From positions 2,743,001 to 2,807,000 of the forward strand of contig NZ_CP095743.1 in NCBI RefSeq assembly GCF_022049065.2: a stretch of 64,000 nucleotides of DNA, read 5' to 3'. A program made the translations under genes and the position numbers. Positions within the stretch are counted from its first letter, which is position 1; each line of letters starts with the position of its first letter. This document shows, one piece after another, positions 41,291 to 50,280 of this stretch. The notes under the pieces were generated by a model. It did not search any database, was not told the origin of the DNA, and saw only the letters and a list, made by a program, of their open reading frames with translations. The stretch is from Niallia sp. Man26 (lineage in GTDB: Bacteria; Bacillota; Bacilli; Bacillales; Cytobacillaceae).

Positions 41291-41323
41291 AAAAAAACTG
41301 CCGACAAACTAAGTTTGTCGGCA
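41291..41323. terminator. terminator between the DUF3892 gene and minD
   Basis: Stem TGCCGACAAAC/GTTTGTCGGCA (41299-41309 with 41313-41323) with seven T on the minus strand, for minCD; it can also stop the convergent transcript. Confidence 0.88.
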
Positions 41324-41329
41324 AGCTTA

Positions 41330-42133
41330 TTATTTTGCGCCAAAGAACATTTTAATGCGGGCAAATACACCTTTTGATTCTTCTTCTAAGTGCTGAAGCG
41401 GTACAGTTTCCCCTAAAATTCTTCTTGCGATACTGCGGTATGCAAGGGATGATTTGCTGTTCGGATTAAGTGCGATTGGCTCGCCGCTGTTTGAAGCTTT
41501 AATGACTTCATCATCATCTGCTACTATTCCAAGCAAATCAATGGAAAGATGTGAAGTTACTTCATCGATGTCAAGCATGTCACCGCTTTTCATCATATGA
41601 TTTCTAATACGGTTAATAACAAGCATCGGTCTTTCAATATGATCTTCTTTTTCTAAAAGGCCAATAACCCTGTCAGCGTCACGGACAGACGATACTTCCG
41701 GTGTTGTAACAACGATCGCTTTATCCGCACCTGCAACGGCATTTTTATAGCCTTGTTCAATCCCTGCCGGACAATCGATGATTATATAATCATAATCCTG
41801 CTTTAATTTAAGGACAAGCTCCTTCATTTGCTTTGGCTGAACTGCTGTTTTATCACTTGTTTGCGCAGCAGGAAGCAAATAAAGCAAATCATCAAATCTT
41901 TTATCTTTAACCAGCGCTTGATGAATTTTGCATCTTTCCTCCACAACATCCACCAAGTCATAAATAATTCTATTTTCCAATCCCATTACAACATCAAGAT
42001 TGCGAAGACCTATATCTGTATCGATTAAACACACTCTTTTTCCTTGCAATGCAAGAGCAGTTCCTATATTAGCTGATGTGGTGGTTTTTCCGACTCCACC
42101 CTTTCCAGACGTTACAACGATAGCTTCACCCAT
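41330..42133 (-). CDS. minD: septum site-determining protein MinD
   Basis: Membrane-associated ParA/MinD ATPase that recruits MinC to block polar division. 267 residues: deviant Walker A GKGGVGKTTTSANIG (about 10-24), DTDIGLRNLD, and a C-terminal amphipathic helix KGVFARIKMFFGAK that binds membrane. Overlaps minC by 8 bp. Confidence 0.97.
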   Translation of the reverse strand: MGEAIVVTSGKGGVGKTTTSANIGTALALQGKRVCLIDTDIGLRNLDVVMGLENRIIYDLVDVVEERCKIHQALVKDKRFDDLLYLLPAAQTSDKTAVQPKQMKELVLKLKQDYDYIIIDCPAGIEQGYKNAVAGADKAIVVTTPEVSSVRDADRVIGLLEKEDHIERPMLVINRIRNHMMKSGDMLDIDEVTSHLSIDLLGIVADDDEVIKASNSGEPIALNPNSKSSLAYRSIARRILGETVPLQHLEEESKGVFARIKMFFGAK

Positions 42134-42812
42134 TATTTTGTCCCCCTTCCAATTTTGTCAAATTCGGCCTTAGGTGTGTCAACACTTGTAATCTATCAAT
42201 CATTATTTCACTGTTATCGACATAAGCGCATTCCATATCCCGCTTTTCACCAGCAGGATACTCATCAGGAGCACGGGTAATTAAGTTATGAATTCGCAGC
42301 TGTGTGGGCCTCATGACAGATGCTGCGACAATCGCTTTCTCATTACCATTGACACCTGCATGTGCCACACCTTTCAAGCTTCCCATAATATAAATATTGC
42401 CTCCTGCTACTACTTTCCCGCCAGGATTGACATCACCTATCAGCAGTAAATCACCTGGAACCTCCAAAACTTGCCCCGACCGGACAATGCTGGCAACGGA
42501 TACAATGTCCGACTCTTCAACCATTTTTTCCGCTTCCGATTTTGTGATAATATTGCTGTTTATATCTTGGACAGAGAGATTTTTCTTCGATTGAATCGCC
42601 TCAATCAGCTCTTCTTTCTGATCCTCTGTTATGTATCTATTGCCAAGCTCTACATTAACCGTAATGTTCTGCTTTTCCCCGTGCATGTTTGAGCTTTCAC
42701 GAAGCTTGCCATCAAGCTCCCTCATCATGTCTTCATAGGAACAGTTATCATGGAGATGAAGGCTTAAGCCATTTTTTGTCCCCTTAATGGTTACTAACTG
42801 CTTTCTTTTCAT
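42126..42812 (-). CDS. minC: septum site-determining protein MinC
   Basis: Inhibitor of FtsZ assembly. 228 residues: N-terminal FtsZ-inhibiting domain (about 1-100), a linker, and the C-terminal beta-helix (about 120-220; SGQVLEVPGDLLLIGDVNPGGKVVAGGN) that dimerises and binds MinD. The operon lies downstream of mreBCD, but a strong hairpin (42978-43018) separates it from mreD here. Confidence 0.95.
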   Translation of the reverse strand: MKRKQLVTIKGTKNGLSLHLHDNCSYEDMMRELDGKLRESSNMHGEKQNITVNVELGNRYITEDQKEELIEAIQSKKNLSVQDINSNIITKSEAEKMVEESDIVSVASIVRSGQVLEVPGDLLLIGDVNPGGKVVAGGNIYIMGSLKGVAHAGVNGNEKAIVAASVMRPTQLRIHNLITRAPDEYPAGEKRDMECAYVDNSEIMIDRLQVLTHLRPNLTKLEGGQNNG

Positions 42813-42977
42813 TTCAAGATGTTCACCTCTGCTAGAAAAAGGAATGATCCTTATTAAGTCTATCTAAAAAAATTAGTCTTGTTCCTGCTATATATTCGAC
42901 AAAACATTATAAAAATCCTCTTTTATGGTGAGGAAGAATTGAAAAATAGGCATTAAATGATGGCAATACTAGAAAAA

Positions 42978-43018
42978 TCCCTTCCCATAAAGCAAAAAAA
43001 CGCTTTATGAAAAAGGGT
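42978..43018 (-). terminator. terminator between mreD and minC
   Basis: Stem CATAAAGC/GCTTTATG (42986-42993 with 43002-43009), extended by CCCTT/AAGGG outer pairing, then ATTTTTC on the minus strand. It lies about 27 bp after the mreD stop. Confidence 0.75.
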
Positions 43019-43044
43019 TATTTCCGTACCATTAACATGCAATA

Positions 43045-43557
43045 TTAATCATTGCTTTCCCCAGCATACTTTTCAAAAATACGCTTATATGGGTATGCTG
43101 CAATCACAAGAAAAATCGCGTTTAATAATAACGTTGGGACAAGGCGTAATTTAAGAAAGTCAGCAAATTCCATGCTTGTCAAATGAATAAGAAAGTTCAT
43201 TTCATATACAATCAGTTCTAATATGCTGATACCCAATAAAGATATCACGGAAACCACTAGCAAATTGGCATGCAGCACCTTCATTATTTTGCTGAGCAAA
43301 TAGATGGTGAATGGAAATACAAAAAAATAGATTCCAAGTACTTCCGTATACACAACATCTACTAGCAACCCAAAAACAAATGCATAGATGATGGCCAAGT
43401 TGCGGTTTGCATAAATGGAGAAAAAGAAAATAGTAATAATTAAAAAGTGCGGCACTAAAATTTTATTTGATAAAATTTCCCCAGGCAGCAGCTCGACAAA
43501 GATGCTCTCGAGGATGAACATTAACGCAATTAGACATCCGATCCGAAACTTCCTCAT
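43045..43557 (-). CDS. mreD: rod shape-determining protein MreD
   Basis: 170-residue membrane protein with five or six helices, part of the elongasome with MreB, MreC and RodA/PBP2. Family stretch FGLLVDVVYTEVLGIYFFVFP is present. Overlaps mreC by 4 bp. Confidence 0.94.
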   Translation of the reverse strand: MRKFRIGCLIALMFILESIFVELLPGEILSNKILVPHFLIITIFFFSIYANRNLAIIYAFVFGLLVDVVYTEVLGIYFFVFPFTIYLLSKIMKVLHANLLVVSVISLLGISILELIVYEMNFLIHLTSMEFADFLKLRLVPTLLLNAIFLVIAAYPYKRIFEKYAGESND

Positions 43558-44432
43558 TTGTCTTCCTCGCCGCTCTCCCGTTTTACGACAAGAACATGTT
43601 CAATATCATAAAAATCTGCTGACGGCTCAATATAAGCCTTTTTCGCTAACCCGTATTCGTCCGATTCAACCTTGACTACTTTCCCGATTGCTAAATCAGG
43701 TGGGAATACTCCGCCAAGACCTGATGTGGAGACGATTTGTCCCTTTTTCACTTTCAGACCGTCGGGAACTTCCTCCCATGTCATAATAAGGTTTTTCGAT
43801 TCTTTATCATAATCTTCAATTAATCCAAATACAGATGTTTTTTTATTTTTATCTTTTGTGTTCTCATCCTTTTGTATATAGGCAGAGATTCTGTTTGAAG
43901 GGTCTTCCGAACTTAACAGCTGGACAGTGGCTGTATTAGCACTGACAGATTTCACCTTTCCGATTAAACCTGCAGATGTGATGACAGCCATATCGGCTTC
44001 CACGCCATCGTTTTTACCTCTGTTAATCGTAATCAGTTCATTCCATTGGTAAGGGTCTCTGCTGACGATTGTTGCCTTTAGGTAACCACTGTCATTTAAA
44101 GAAGGATATTCGTCGACAATCTTCTGCAATTCTTCATTATCCTTTTGCAAACCCTGCACCTGTGCTTTTAAAACTCCATACTCTTCTATCTTTGCTTTTA
44201 ATTCTTTGTTTTCTTGATATGTATCTTGCAAGTCTTTTACATTATCAATGACACCTGCCACATAGTGGACAGGCCTTGAAACTAGGGTTTGCACCCAGCC
44301 GGTCGTGTCTTTAATAAACTGTTCCGGCCAGGTAAGCTTTGAACGGCTCAAAGAAAACCCTATCAATGCCACGAGAATAATAATGCTAACAAGCAAAATA
44401 ATCAATCGTTTATTCATAAAAAACTGTGGCAT
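43554..44432 (-). CDS. mreC: rod shape-determining protein MreC
   Basis: Bitopic elongasome protein of 292 residues: membrane helix (about 9-28), coiled coil (about 65-105) and an extracellular beta-rich domain with LITINRGKNDGVEADMAVI and GLIGKVKSVSANTATVQLL. ATG at 44432 has GAGGTG 8 nt upstream; a second ATG five codons on is an alternative. Confidence 0.95.
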   Translation of the reverse strand: MPQFFMNKRLIILLVSIIILVALIGFSLSRSKLTWPEQFIKDTTGWVQTLVSRPVHYVAGVIDNVKDLQDTYQENKELKAKIEEYGVLKAQVQGLQKDNEELQKIVDEYPSLNDSGYLKATIVSRDPYQWNELITINRGKNDGVEADMAVITSAGLIGKVKSVSANTATVQLLSSEDPSNRISAYIQKDENTKDKNKKTSVFGLIEDYDKESKNLIMTWEEVPDGLKVKKGQIVSTSGLGGVFPPDLAIGKVVKVESDEYGLAKKAYIEPSADFYDIEHVLVVKRESGEEDK

Positions 44433-44453
44433 GACAAAACACCTCTAAAGGAA

Positions 44454-45476
44454 TTATCGTGAATCTTTTGCTTTGTTTTTGAACAGATGGATGTGATCAA
44501 GGGCTTTTCCAGTTCCGGTTGCCACACAATCTAGTGGATCCTCTGCAATAACGACAGGCATTTTTGTCTCTTCACTGATAATCTTATCCAAGTTGCGAAG
44601 AAGCGCACCGCCTCCAGTAAGGACGATACCTCTGTCCATAATATCAGCTGCAAGTTCTGGAGGAGTTTTCTCCAATGTTACCTTCACTGCGTCCACAATT
44701 GCTGCAACTGTGTCTTTTAAGGCAATCGCAATTTCTTCTGCCGTGATTTTGATTGTTTTTGGAAGACCTGTCAGCAAGTCTCGGCCGCGGATATCCATGT
44801 TTTCCATTTCTCCCGGGCTGCCTGCACTGCCGATTTCCACTTTGATGCTTTCTGATGTTCTTTCACCGATCATCAAGTTATATGTTTTGCGGATATAATT
44901 TACAATAGCATCGTCCATTTCATCACCGGCGATACGGATTGATTGGCTTGTTACGATACCACCCAATGAAATGATTGCCACTTCGGTTGTACCTCCACCA
45001 ATGTCAACAACCATGCTACCTGTCGGCTCCCATACAGGAAGGTTAGCTCCAATCGCTGCTGCAAACGGCTCTTCGATTGTATATGCATCTCGGGCTCCCG
45101 CTTGGCGTGTCGCGTCGATAACAGCCCTTTCTTCTACTGCTGTGATGCCTGAAGGCACACAAACCATCACATAAGGTTTTCCAGAGAAATACCCTTTGTT
45201 TTTTGTAGCTTGTTTAATATAGTACTTCATCATTGTAGCTGTTGTTTCGTAATCAGCAATAACTCCATCTTTCATTGGTCGAAGTGCAACCACATTTCCA
45301 GGTGTTCTTCCGATCATGTTCTTTGCATCATTTCCGACTGCAACGATGCTTTTCGTATCTGTTTGCAGTGCGACAACAGATGGCTCTCTTACAACAATCC
45401 CCTTCCCTTTTACATAAACTAATGTGTTCGCTGTTCCTAAATCAATTCCAAGGTCTCTTGTTCCAATTCCAAACAT
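44454..45476 (-). CDS. mreB: cell shape-determining actin MreB
   Basis: Actin-like ATPase filament that positions cell-wall synthesis. 340 residues: phosphate 1 loop [10 protein letters not shown] (about 11-20), phosphate 2 [18 protein letters not shown], adenosine motif [14 protein letters not shown] follows GGGAGATACAAT. It leads mreB-mreC-mreD; a TATAAT at 45604-45599 on the minus strand is a candidate -10 with a poor -35. Confidence 0.97.
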   Translation of the reverse strand: MFGIGTRDLGIDLGTANTLVYVKGKGIVVREPSVVALQTDTKSIVAVGNDAKNMIGRTPGNVVALRPMKDGVIADYETTATMMKYYIKQATKNKGYFSGKPYVMVCVPSGITAVEERAVIDATRQAGARDAYTIEEPFAAAIGANLPVWEPTGSMVVDIGGGTTEVAIISLGGIVTSQSIRIAGDEMDDAIVNYIRKTYNLMIGERTSESIKVEIGSAGSPGEMENMDIRGRDLLTGLPKTIKITAEEIAIALKDTVAAIVDAVKVTLEKTPPELAADIMDRGIVLTGGGALLRNLDKIISEETKMPVVIAEDPLDCVATGTGKALDHIHLFKNKAKDSR

Positions 45477-45630
45477 ATTGTATCTCCCTTTCTGAAACTA
45501 AATGCTATTTTTTAAGCAGGTAGATTTTCTCCTTGTTATCATAATCATATATTTTTTGTCATATTCAGACATATTTAGGCAAAAAAATCATAAACAATAT
45601 TATATCTTAAATATGGATAAAAGAACAGTC

Positions 45631-46314
45631 TCATATATATCCTTTTTCCTTTAGACTAACAAATTTATTTTCCCCAATAATGATATGATCGAGCAAATCT
45701 ATCCCGATGATTTTTCCGCTTTCCGCCAGTCTCCTTGTTACCTCCACATCCTCCCTGCTTGGAGAAGGATCACCGGATGGGTGGTTATGCAGGCAAATGA
45801 CCGAAGCTGCTGAACGCTTAATTGCCTCCTTATATACCTCTCTAGGATGAACGATGCTCGCATTCAAGCTGCCAATAAAAATTGTCTGCTTATGCATGAC
45901 AATGTTTTTCGTATTGAGGTACAAGCAGATAAAATGCTCCTGTGACAGGAATCTCATTTCATCCATCATGTATTTGGCGGCATCCTCAGGAGAGCGTATT
46001 GTATATCTCCCATTAAAGGCAAGCTTTGAAACACGCCCGCCCAGCTCCAAAGCCGCCAAAAGCTGCAACCCTTTGGCCGTTCCGATGCCCTTAATCGCCT
46101 TTAGCTCGTCCAATGTCGCATCCTTCAAGGTTCTTAAACCATTGAAGTGATGGAGCAGTCTGTTGGCAACATCCAAAGCTGATTCTTCCTTTGAACCAGT
46201 CTGAATAAGGATGGCAATCAGTTCATTATTGGACAGGCTTTCAGCCCCTTTAAGCATAAAACGTTCCCTGGGCCGCTCCTCTTCCGGATAGTCTTTCATT
46301 AATATAGAGTCCAT
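45631..46314 (-). CDS. radC: RadC/YsxA-family JAB1/MPN protein
   Basis: 227 residues: N-terminal helix-hairpin-helix (LKAIKGIGTAKGLQLLA, about 68-84) and a C-terminal JAB1/MPN domain with the metalloprotease-type motif HNHPSGDPSPSREDVE. Despite the name, a DNA-repair role is not supported by genetics; the biochemical activity is unknown. Conserved radC-mreBCD order. Confidence 0.95.
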   Translation of the reverse strand: MDSILMKDYPEEERPRERFMLKGAESLSNNELIAILIQTGSKEESALDVANRLLHHFNGLRTLKDATLDELKAIKGIGTAKGLQLLAALELGGRVSKLAFNGRYTIRSPEDAAKYMMDEMRFLSQEHFICLYLNTKNIVMHKQTIFIGSLNASIVHPREVYKEAIKRSAASVICLHNHPSGDPSPSREDVEVTRRLAESGKIIGIDLLDHIIIGENKFVSLKEKGYI

Positions 46315-46376
46315 GCTTATATTATCCTCCTATCACCTATTCTATGAAGAGAACAGAGATGGGGGTGTTAACCTTT

Positions 46377-46955
46377 TTAATGAGGCATGTCAAATCCAAG
46401 GGCCCGCAGCTCGCGGATGGTCCTGGATATCGGCAGTCCAACTACCGTAAAATAATCTCCTTTGATTTCTTTCACTAAAAGTCTGCCTACTCCTTGAATG
46501 CCATAGGCACCAGCCTTATCAAACGGTTCCCCGGTGTCGAGATATGCGTTTATTTCTGCATCTGTCAATTCCCAAAACAGAACATTTGTTTTTTCAAAAA
46601 AAGCAGTATGCTTTCCATTCACCGCGATGGATACACCTGTATATACGGCGTGCTCCGCCCCGGACAATGCCTTTAAGGTCTGATACGCATCTTGTCTGGA
46701 AGCAGGTTTACCGAGAACATTCCCATTATGGTATACAATCGTATCCGCACCTAAACAATAGCTGTCTGGATTCGCCTTTGAGATAGCGTCCGCCTTTCTT
46801 CTGGCCAATTCCATCACTATTTCTCCAGGTGCAAGGGAGTTGTCAAAGCTTTCATCTGCGTCACTGCTGGAAACTTCAAAAGATATATGAAGATCTTCAA
46901 GGAGCGCTTTTCGTCGAGGAGAAGATGAGGCTAATATGAGGGTTTTCTTAATCAT
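46377..46955 (-). CDS. maf: Maf nucleoside triphosphate pyrophosphatase
   Basis: House-cleaning nucleotide pyrophosphatase, linked to septum formation in B. subtilis when overproduced. 192 residues: SSSPRRKALL (about 10-19), DADESFD, and catalytic LGADTIVYHNGNVLGKP with the base Asp. The dTTP/UTP or m7GTP preference cannot be told reliably by eye. ATG follows GGTGGAATC. Confidence 0.95.
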   Translation of the reverse strand: MIKKTLILASSSPRRKALLEDLHISFEVSSSDADESFDNSLAPGEIVMELARRKADAISKANPDSYCLGADTIVYHNGNVLGKPASRQDAYQTLKALSGAEHAVYTGVSIAVNGKHTAFFEKTNVLFWELTDAEINAYLDTGEPFDKAGAYGIQGVGRLLVKEIKGDYFTVVGLPISRTIRELRALGFDMPH

Positions 46956-47229
46956 GATTCCACCAACCTAACATTTCATAATGGGAGATACAAACCTATC
47001 CTATCAAAGAATACATACAGATACAATTTTCAACGAGAATTTTTTAACAAATAGTAAATGAAATGTAACATGACGTAATATGTAGAAATATATCGAAAAT
47101 TCCCTTTAGCTTCTCTTCCTAAATATGACGTAAACATCATGCAATTAGTTTCAGGAGAGTTGCAAATTTCGCCAAGAAAAATAAAGGAAGCATTTTGCTC
47201 CCTTTATTATTTCCCAGGTAATATAAAGT
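46956..47229. other. intergenic region between spoIIB and maf
   Basis: 274 bp, AT-rich, with the spoIIB terminator at its left end and presumably the maf-radC promoter. No gene or further structure was recognised. Confidence 0.4.
47177..47207 (-). terminator. terminator of spoIIB
   Basis: Stem ATAAAGGAAGC/GCTCCCTTTAT (47181-47191 with 47197-47207, one mismatch) followed by TTTTC on the minus strand. Confidence 0.8.
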
Positions 47230-48324
47230 TTATGAACCAATTTCGACATAGTTTGCCAAAAAAGCTAAAAGTGACTTTTGAACAGCTTCTTGATTGGCTG
47301 CGCTGCTGTCCTGTCCGAGGGCAGCTGCACCTTTTACTCCTGATGCAAGACCTTCGGCTGCTTTCTTGATGGAAGCTTCCTTAAATTCACTTATTTTCAT
47401 CTCATCAAGAATCTTTTGCTGATCACTTAGTTTTTTCGCTGTATCTTCCTGGATTGTGCCGCCAGCATATGCAGCTGTTAAAGCGTCGCTTGCAGCACCG
47501 TATATTTCTGGTGCAGCATCAAGGAACTGCTTTTCTGTTGAAGTCACCTTACCTGCTTCGCCTCCCGGAAACACCATTTCCTTGGCAAATGCAGATGCTC
47601 CGTCTGCTTCTTTTTCTGTTTTCATGCTTTTCGCATTGTCTATATCAGCAGCTATGCCTAGGTAAATCGCAAACTTCCCATCTATCGGCACCTTTTGGGC
47701 AACAATGCCTTTCTCTGTAAGTCGGTCCACCTCTTTATCTGCTCCACCCTCTGCTGTGTAAATGTTATTCTGTACAACAAAGGTGCTGATTTCTGCTTTT
47801 GTTGCCGCAACTGTGCCTGCTGCAGCTTCACCGGTATTATCCGTGCCTGCTGATTGTGCAGGTGCACTTGCATTATTGCCTGCGATTGCTGCCTTATCTG
47901 TATCGACCATTTTCAGCAGCACGAAACCAAACCCCGTCCCTAGCACAATCGCAAAGAACACAGCAAAAAAAATCGATGCAACCATTCCTTTTGATAGATT
48001 TCTTTTGCTGCCTTTTTGCTTCATCTTTGCAAGCATATTGCCCTTGCTTTTCTGGTCAGTCTGCAATTGAAATTCCTTTATGTCGTCGGATTCCTCTTCA
48101 TCAGCAGCATTAGGAAGAATCCAGTCAAAGCTCTCATCTTCCAGTGCCTCGCTGCCTGCCGCCACTTCCTCTGCAGAATTTTTCGGCAGAATAGAATCCT
48201 TGTTATTTACAAAAGCATCCTGCTGTTCATCTGATTTCATTTCATTTTCTTTGTTTTGGAACGGACGGTCTTTTCCGTTGATTTTGATAGTGATCGTTTT
48301 GCGGTTCTCCGGCTTTTCTGTCAC
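47230..48324 (-). CDS. spoIIB: stage II sporulation protein B
   Basis: Bitopic membrane protein that helps septal peptidoglycan thinning at the start of engulfment. 364 residues: long charged cytoplasmic N-terminus (1-115), one helix (about 116-138, VASIFFAVFFAIVLGTGFGFVLL), an Ala/Thr-rich linker and a SPOR-like domain (about 178-250) with TFVVQNNIYTAEGGADKEVDRL. The start is GTG at 48324, 8 nt after GGAGGTAGG. Same position, between maf and the comC gene cluster, as in B. subtilis. Confidence 0.88.
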   Translation of the reverse strand: MTEKPENRKTITIKINGKDRPFQNKENEMKSDEQQDAFVNNKDSILPKNSAEEVAAGSEALEDESFDWILPNAADEEESDDIKEFQLQTDQKSKGNMLAKMKQKGSKRNLSKGMVASIFFAVFFAIVLGTGFGFVLLKMVDTDKAAIAGNNASAPAQSAGTDNTGEAAAGTVAATKAEISTFVVQNNIYTAEGGADKEVDRLTEKGIVAQKVPIDGKFAIYLGIAADIDNAKSMKTEKEADGASAFAKEMVFPGGEAGKVTSTEKQFLDAAPEIYGAASDALTAAYAGGTIQEDTAKKLSDQQKILDEMKISEFKEASIKKAAEGLASGVKGAAALGQDSSAANQEAVQKSLLAFLANYVEIGS

Positions 48325-48370
48325 TCGTCCTACCTCCATTTACTAGTTTTGTTCATCCTATCATACTAGC

Positions 48371-48404
48371 AAAAAAAAATAACAAGACTTTTGTCGTCTT
48401 GTTA
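48371..48404 (-). terminator. terminator of the pil operon
   Basis: Stem TAACAAGAC/GTCTTGTTA (48380-48388 with 48396-48404), then nine T on the minus strand. It follows the last pilin gene by 20 bp and precedes spoIIB. Confidence 0.92.
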
Positions 48405-48423
48405 TAGAATGATTTCGTCAAAT

Positions 48424-48894
48424 TCAGTTTTTATTAGACATAATCAGACTCACTTTTAAGTCCTTATATTGAATCGGCTGTTCCTCGCCTTCACTTGTGC
48501 AAAGATTTCGTTTTTCCCCTTTAATGCACACCGCAATCGTTTCATTATTATTTATCGTCACATAGCTGTCGGCAGAGAGCGGGAGGGGATCATCCGTATC
48601 TGGATCATTAAATGCACTCATATAACCGTTCTCAACAAGCTCTTCGTACGTAATCCGATCATTTGCACCATGACCGCTTGTGGTAGCTTCCTTGATATAG
48701 AAGTCTGCTGCTTCCTTCATATTCCATGCATTAGCAACAAATGACTTGTCTCTCATATCATGGATTACCTTTATGACAGATGGGACTGCAATTGCCGCAA
48801 GGATACCTATAATGACAATTACTGCAAGAAGCTCTACAAGGGTCAATCCTCGTTCATTGAGTCTAGTATATAGCAATCTATTCGTTTTACTCAT
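48424..48894 (-). CDS. type IV minor pilin-like protein
   Basis: 156-residue prepilin: short basic leader ending at Gly16, then LTLVELLAVIVIIGILAAIAVPS, the N-methylation/hydrophobic helix with Glu5. The soluble domain carries a Cys pair (AVCIKGEKRNLC) that could form a disulfide. The ATG at 48894 overlaps the pilO stop (ATGAGTAA), which supports coupling. It is the last gene of the minus pil operon. Role in the fibre (minor pilin or alternative major pilin) unknown. Confidence 0.85.
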   Translation of the reverse strand: MSKTNRLLYTRLNERGLTLVELLAVIVIIGILAAIAVPSVIKVIHDMRDKSFVANAWNMKEAADFYIKEATTSGHGANDRITYEELVENGYMSAFNDPDTDDPLPLSADSYVTINNNETIAVCIKGEKRNLCTSEGEEQPIQYKDLKVSLIMSNKN

Positions 48895-49645
48895 CTTCCT
48901 CTGTAGACACCCCAGCAAATGGGTTCTTCCTGTCTGCTGAAGCAGGGCTTTCCATTGACGGCAAGTCATTGATCAAGTCTTCCAGCTCTGGATAGTAGTA
49001 AATGGATACAGTCATTTCAAATTCGATTTTCTGGTCATTGTCTTCCACTTCCATTACTTCCTTCGTTCCAGTAATTTTTAAGGAATCAATATCCATAATC
49101 CGTTTTGAGGACTGCAGCTCTTCCAGCAATTTCTCCAGGTCGAAATAGGTGTTAGCCTCTCCTAATATATTAATGGCTGTTTTCTTAATGCCATTTGGCA
49201 ACGTTGTTTCAGAGGCTGCAGCATCATTTTCTGATTCGTCACCTGCCTGTTTATTGGCATCATCAATAGCTTTATCAGCTGTTGTTAAATCTTCCTCTGT
49301 CACCGTTTCGTCTGAATCTGTACCATTCAGCTTTATTTCAATAAGATTCGTGTCGGAAATAATTTCTGCTTTTTCTATTTCCAGGAGTGCCTGTTCAAGC
49401 AGTCTTTTAACAGGAACCTGCTGCTGTAGCTGAACAGTGCTTGTTTTAGTGCTTTCTTTAGCTGCTTTAATTTTCGAATCAAGAATCGTGACCTGCTGCT
49501 CCACAAGCTGAAGCTCTGTCTCTTTTGTGTCCACCTGGTTAGATAGCGGCTGTAAGTATGCAAAATAAACATAAGCACCAGCACCTAAAATAAGCAAAGC
49601 AGAAAGCAGGAACAAAAACAGCGATCTGTTTTCACCTAATCTCAT
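48887..49645 (-). CDS. pilO: type IV pilus alignment protein PilO-like
   Basis: 252-residue bitopic protein: one N-terminal helix (about 10-30), a coiled coil (about 38-70), and a ferredoxin-like C-terminal region (about 165-235). In type IVa pili PilO pairs with PilN and links to PilM. It shows little sequence conservation, so the call rests on topology and its place after pilM-pilN. Overlaps pilN by 4 bp. Confidence 0.78.
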   Translation of the reverse strand: MRLGENRSLFLFLLSALLILGAGAYVYFAYLQPLSNQVDTKETELQLVEQQVTILDSKIKAAKESTKTSTVQLQQQVPVKRLLEQALLEIEKAEIISDTNLIEIKLNGTDSDETVTEEDLTTADKAIDDANKQAGDESENDAAASETTLPNGIKKTAINILGEANTYFDLEKLLEELQSSKRIMDIDSLKITGTKEVMEVEDNDQKIEFEMTVSIYYYPELEDLINDLPSMESPASADRKNPFAGVSTEEDE

Positions 49646-50277
49646 GGGGACTCCTCCCCTTCTTCATTCTTTGCTGCTGCCGTTAAACCAGCAGTTGTAA
49701 ACAATATTTCATAGGAAGCATAATATCTTGGTTCAATATCGCCTTCCTTCAGTGTTTCAATAGCCTCGTCTATCTCTTCACTCACTTTGCCTTCTAATAT
49801 ATCCGTAGATTTGCTGTCTACCAATATCGCTTCATCGACCCAGCTGTATTGCAGAATCGAATTCAAATAATACGCAGCATCACTTTTTGTATCGAACTGT
49901 ACTTTAAGCGTAACTTTTTGCTTTTCACTCACTTCCAGTTCTTGAATAAATCCTCTATTAGGCAGAATAGCTGTGAGCTGTTTCAAAAGGAAAACATTGT
50001 CCACTTTTTGTTCATTCGCCCAAGTGATGGCATTCTTCAAGTCCTTTGCAGAATCTGATTCTTGATAGTTTTTCAAGCTGGCCTCTGAAGACTTTACAAT
50101 ATTATTGGAAAGTACAAGGCTATCCTCAACCGAATTCAGCTTTTTCTTGTCATTGGTGTACTGCCAAAAGAACAAGCCTGCAAGCAGGGCAGCAAGAGCT
50201 GCTGCTGCAAGAACCCAAACAAGCATGGCTGTTTTCTTAGGCTCTTTTTTAGGAAGGAGGTTAATTTCTACAAGCAT
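49642..50277 (-). CDS. pilN: type IV pilus alignment protein PilN-like
   Basis: 211 residues: the conserved cytoplasmic N-terminal motif VEINLLPK (residues 3-10), which binds PilM, then one helix (about 20-40), a coiled coil and a ferredoxin-like domain. The gene starts 3 bp after pilM. The INLLP motif makes the assignment firm. Confidence 0.88.
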   Translation of the reverse strand: MLVEINLLPKKEPKKTAMLVWVLAAAALAALLAGLFFWQYTNDKKKLNSVEDSLVLSNNIVKSSEASLKNYQESDSAKDLKNAITWANEQKVDNVFLLKQLTAILPNRGFIQELEVSEKQKVTLKVQFDTKSDAAYYLNSILQYSWVDEAILVDSKSTDILEGKVSEEIDEAIETLKEGDIEPRYYASYEILFTTAGLTAAAKNEEGEESP

Positions 50278-50280
50278 GAC

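Noticed and set aside
41281..41330. Possible CRISPR-like or mobile repeat from the 11-bp inverted arms
   Set aside because: A single hairpin with a T run, explained as the minCD terminator.
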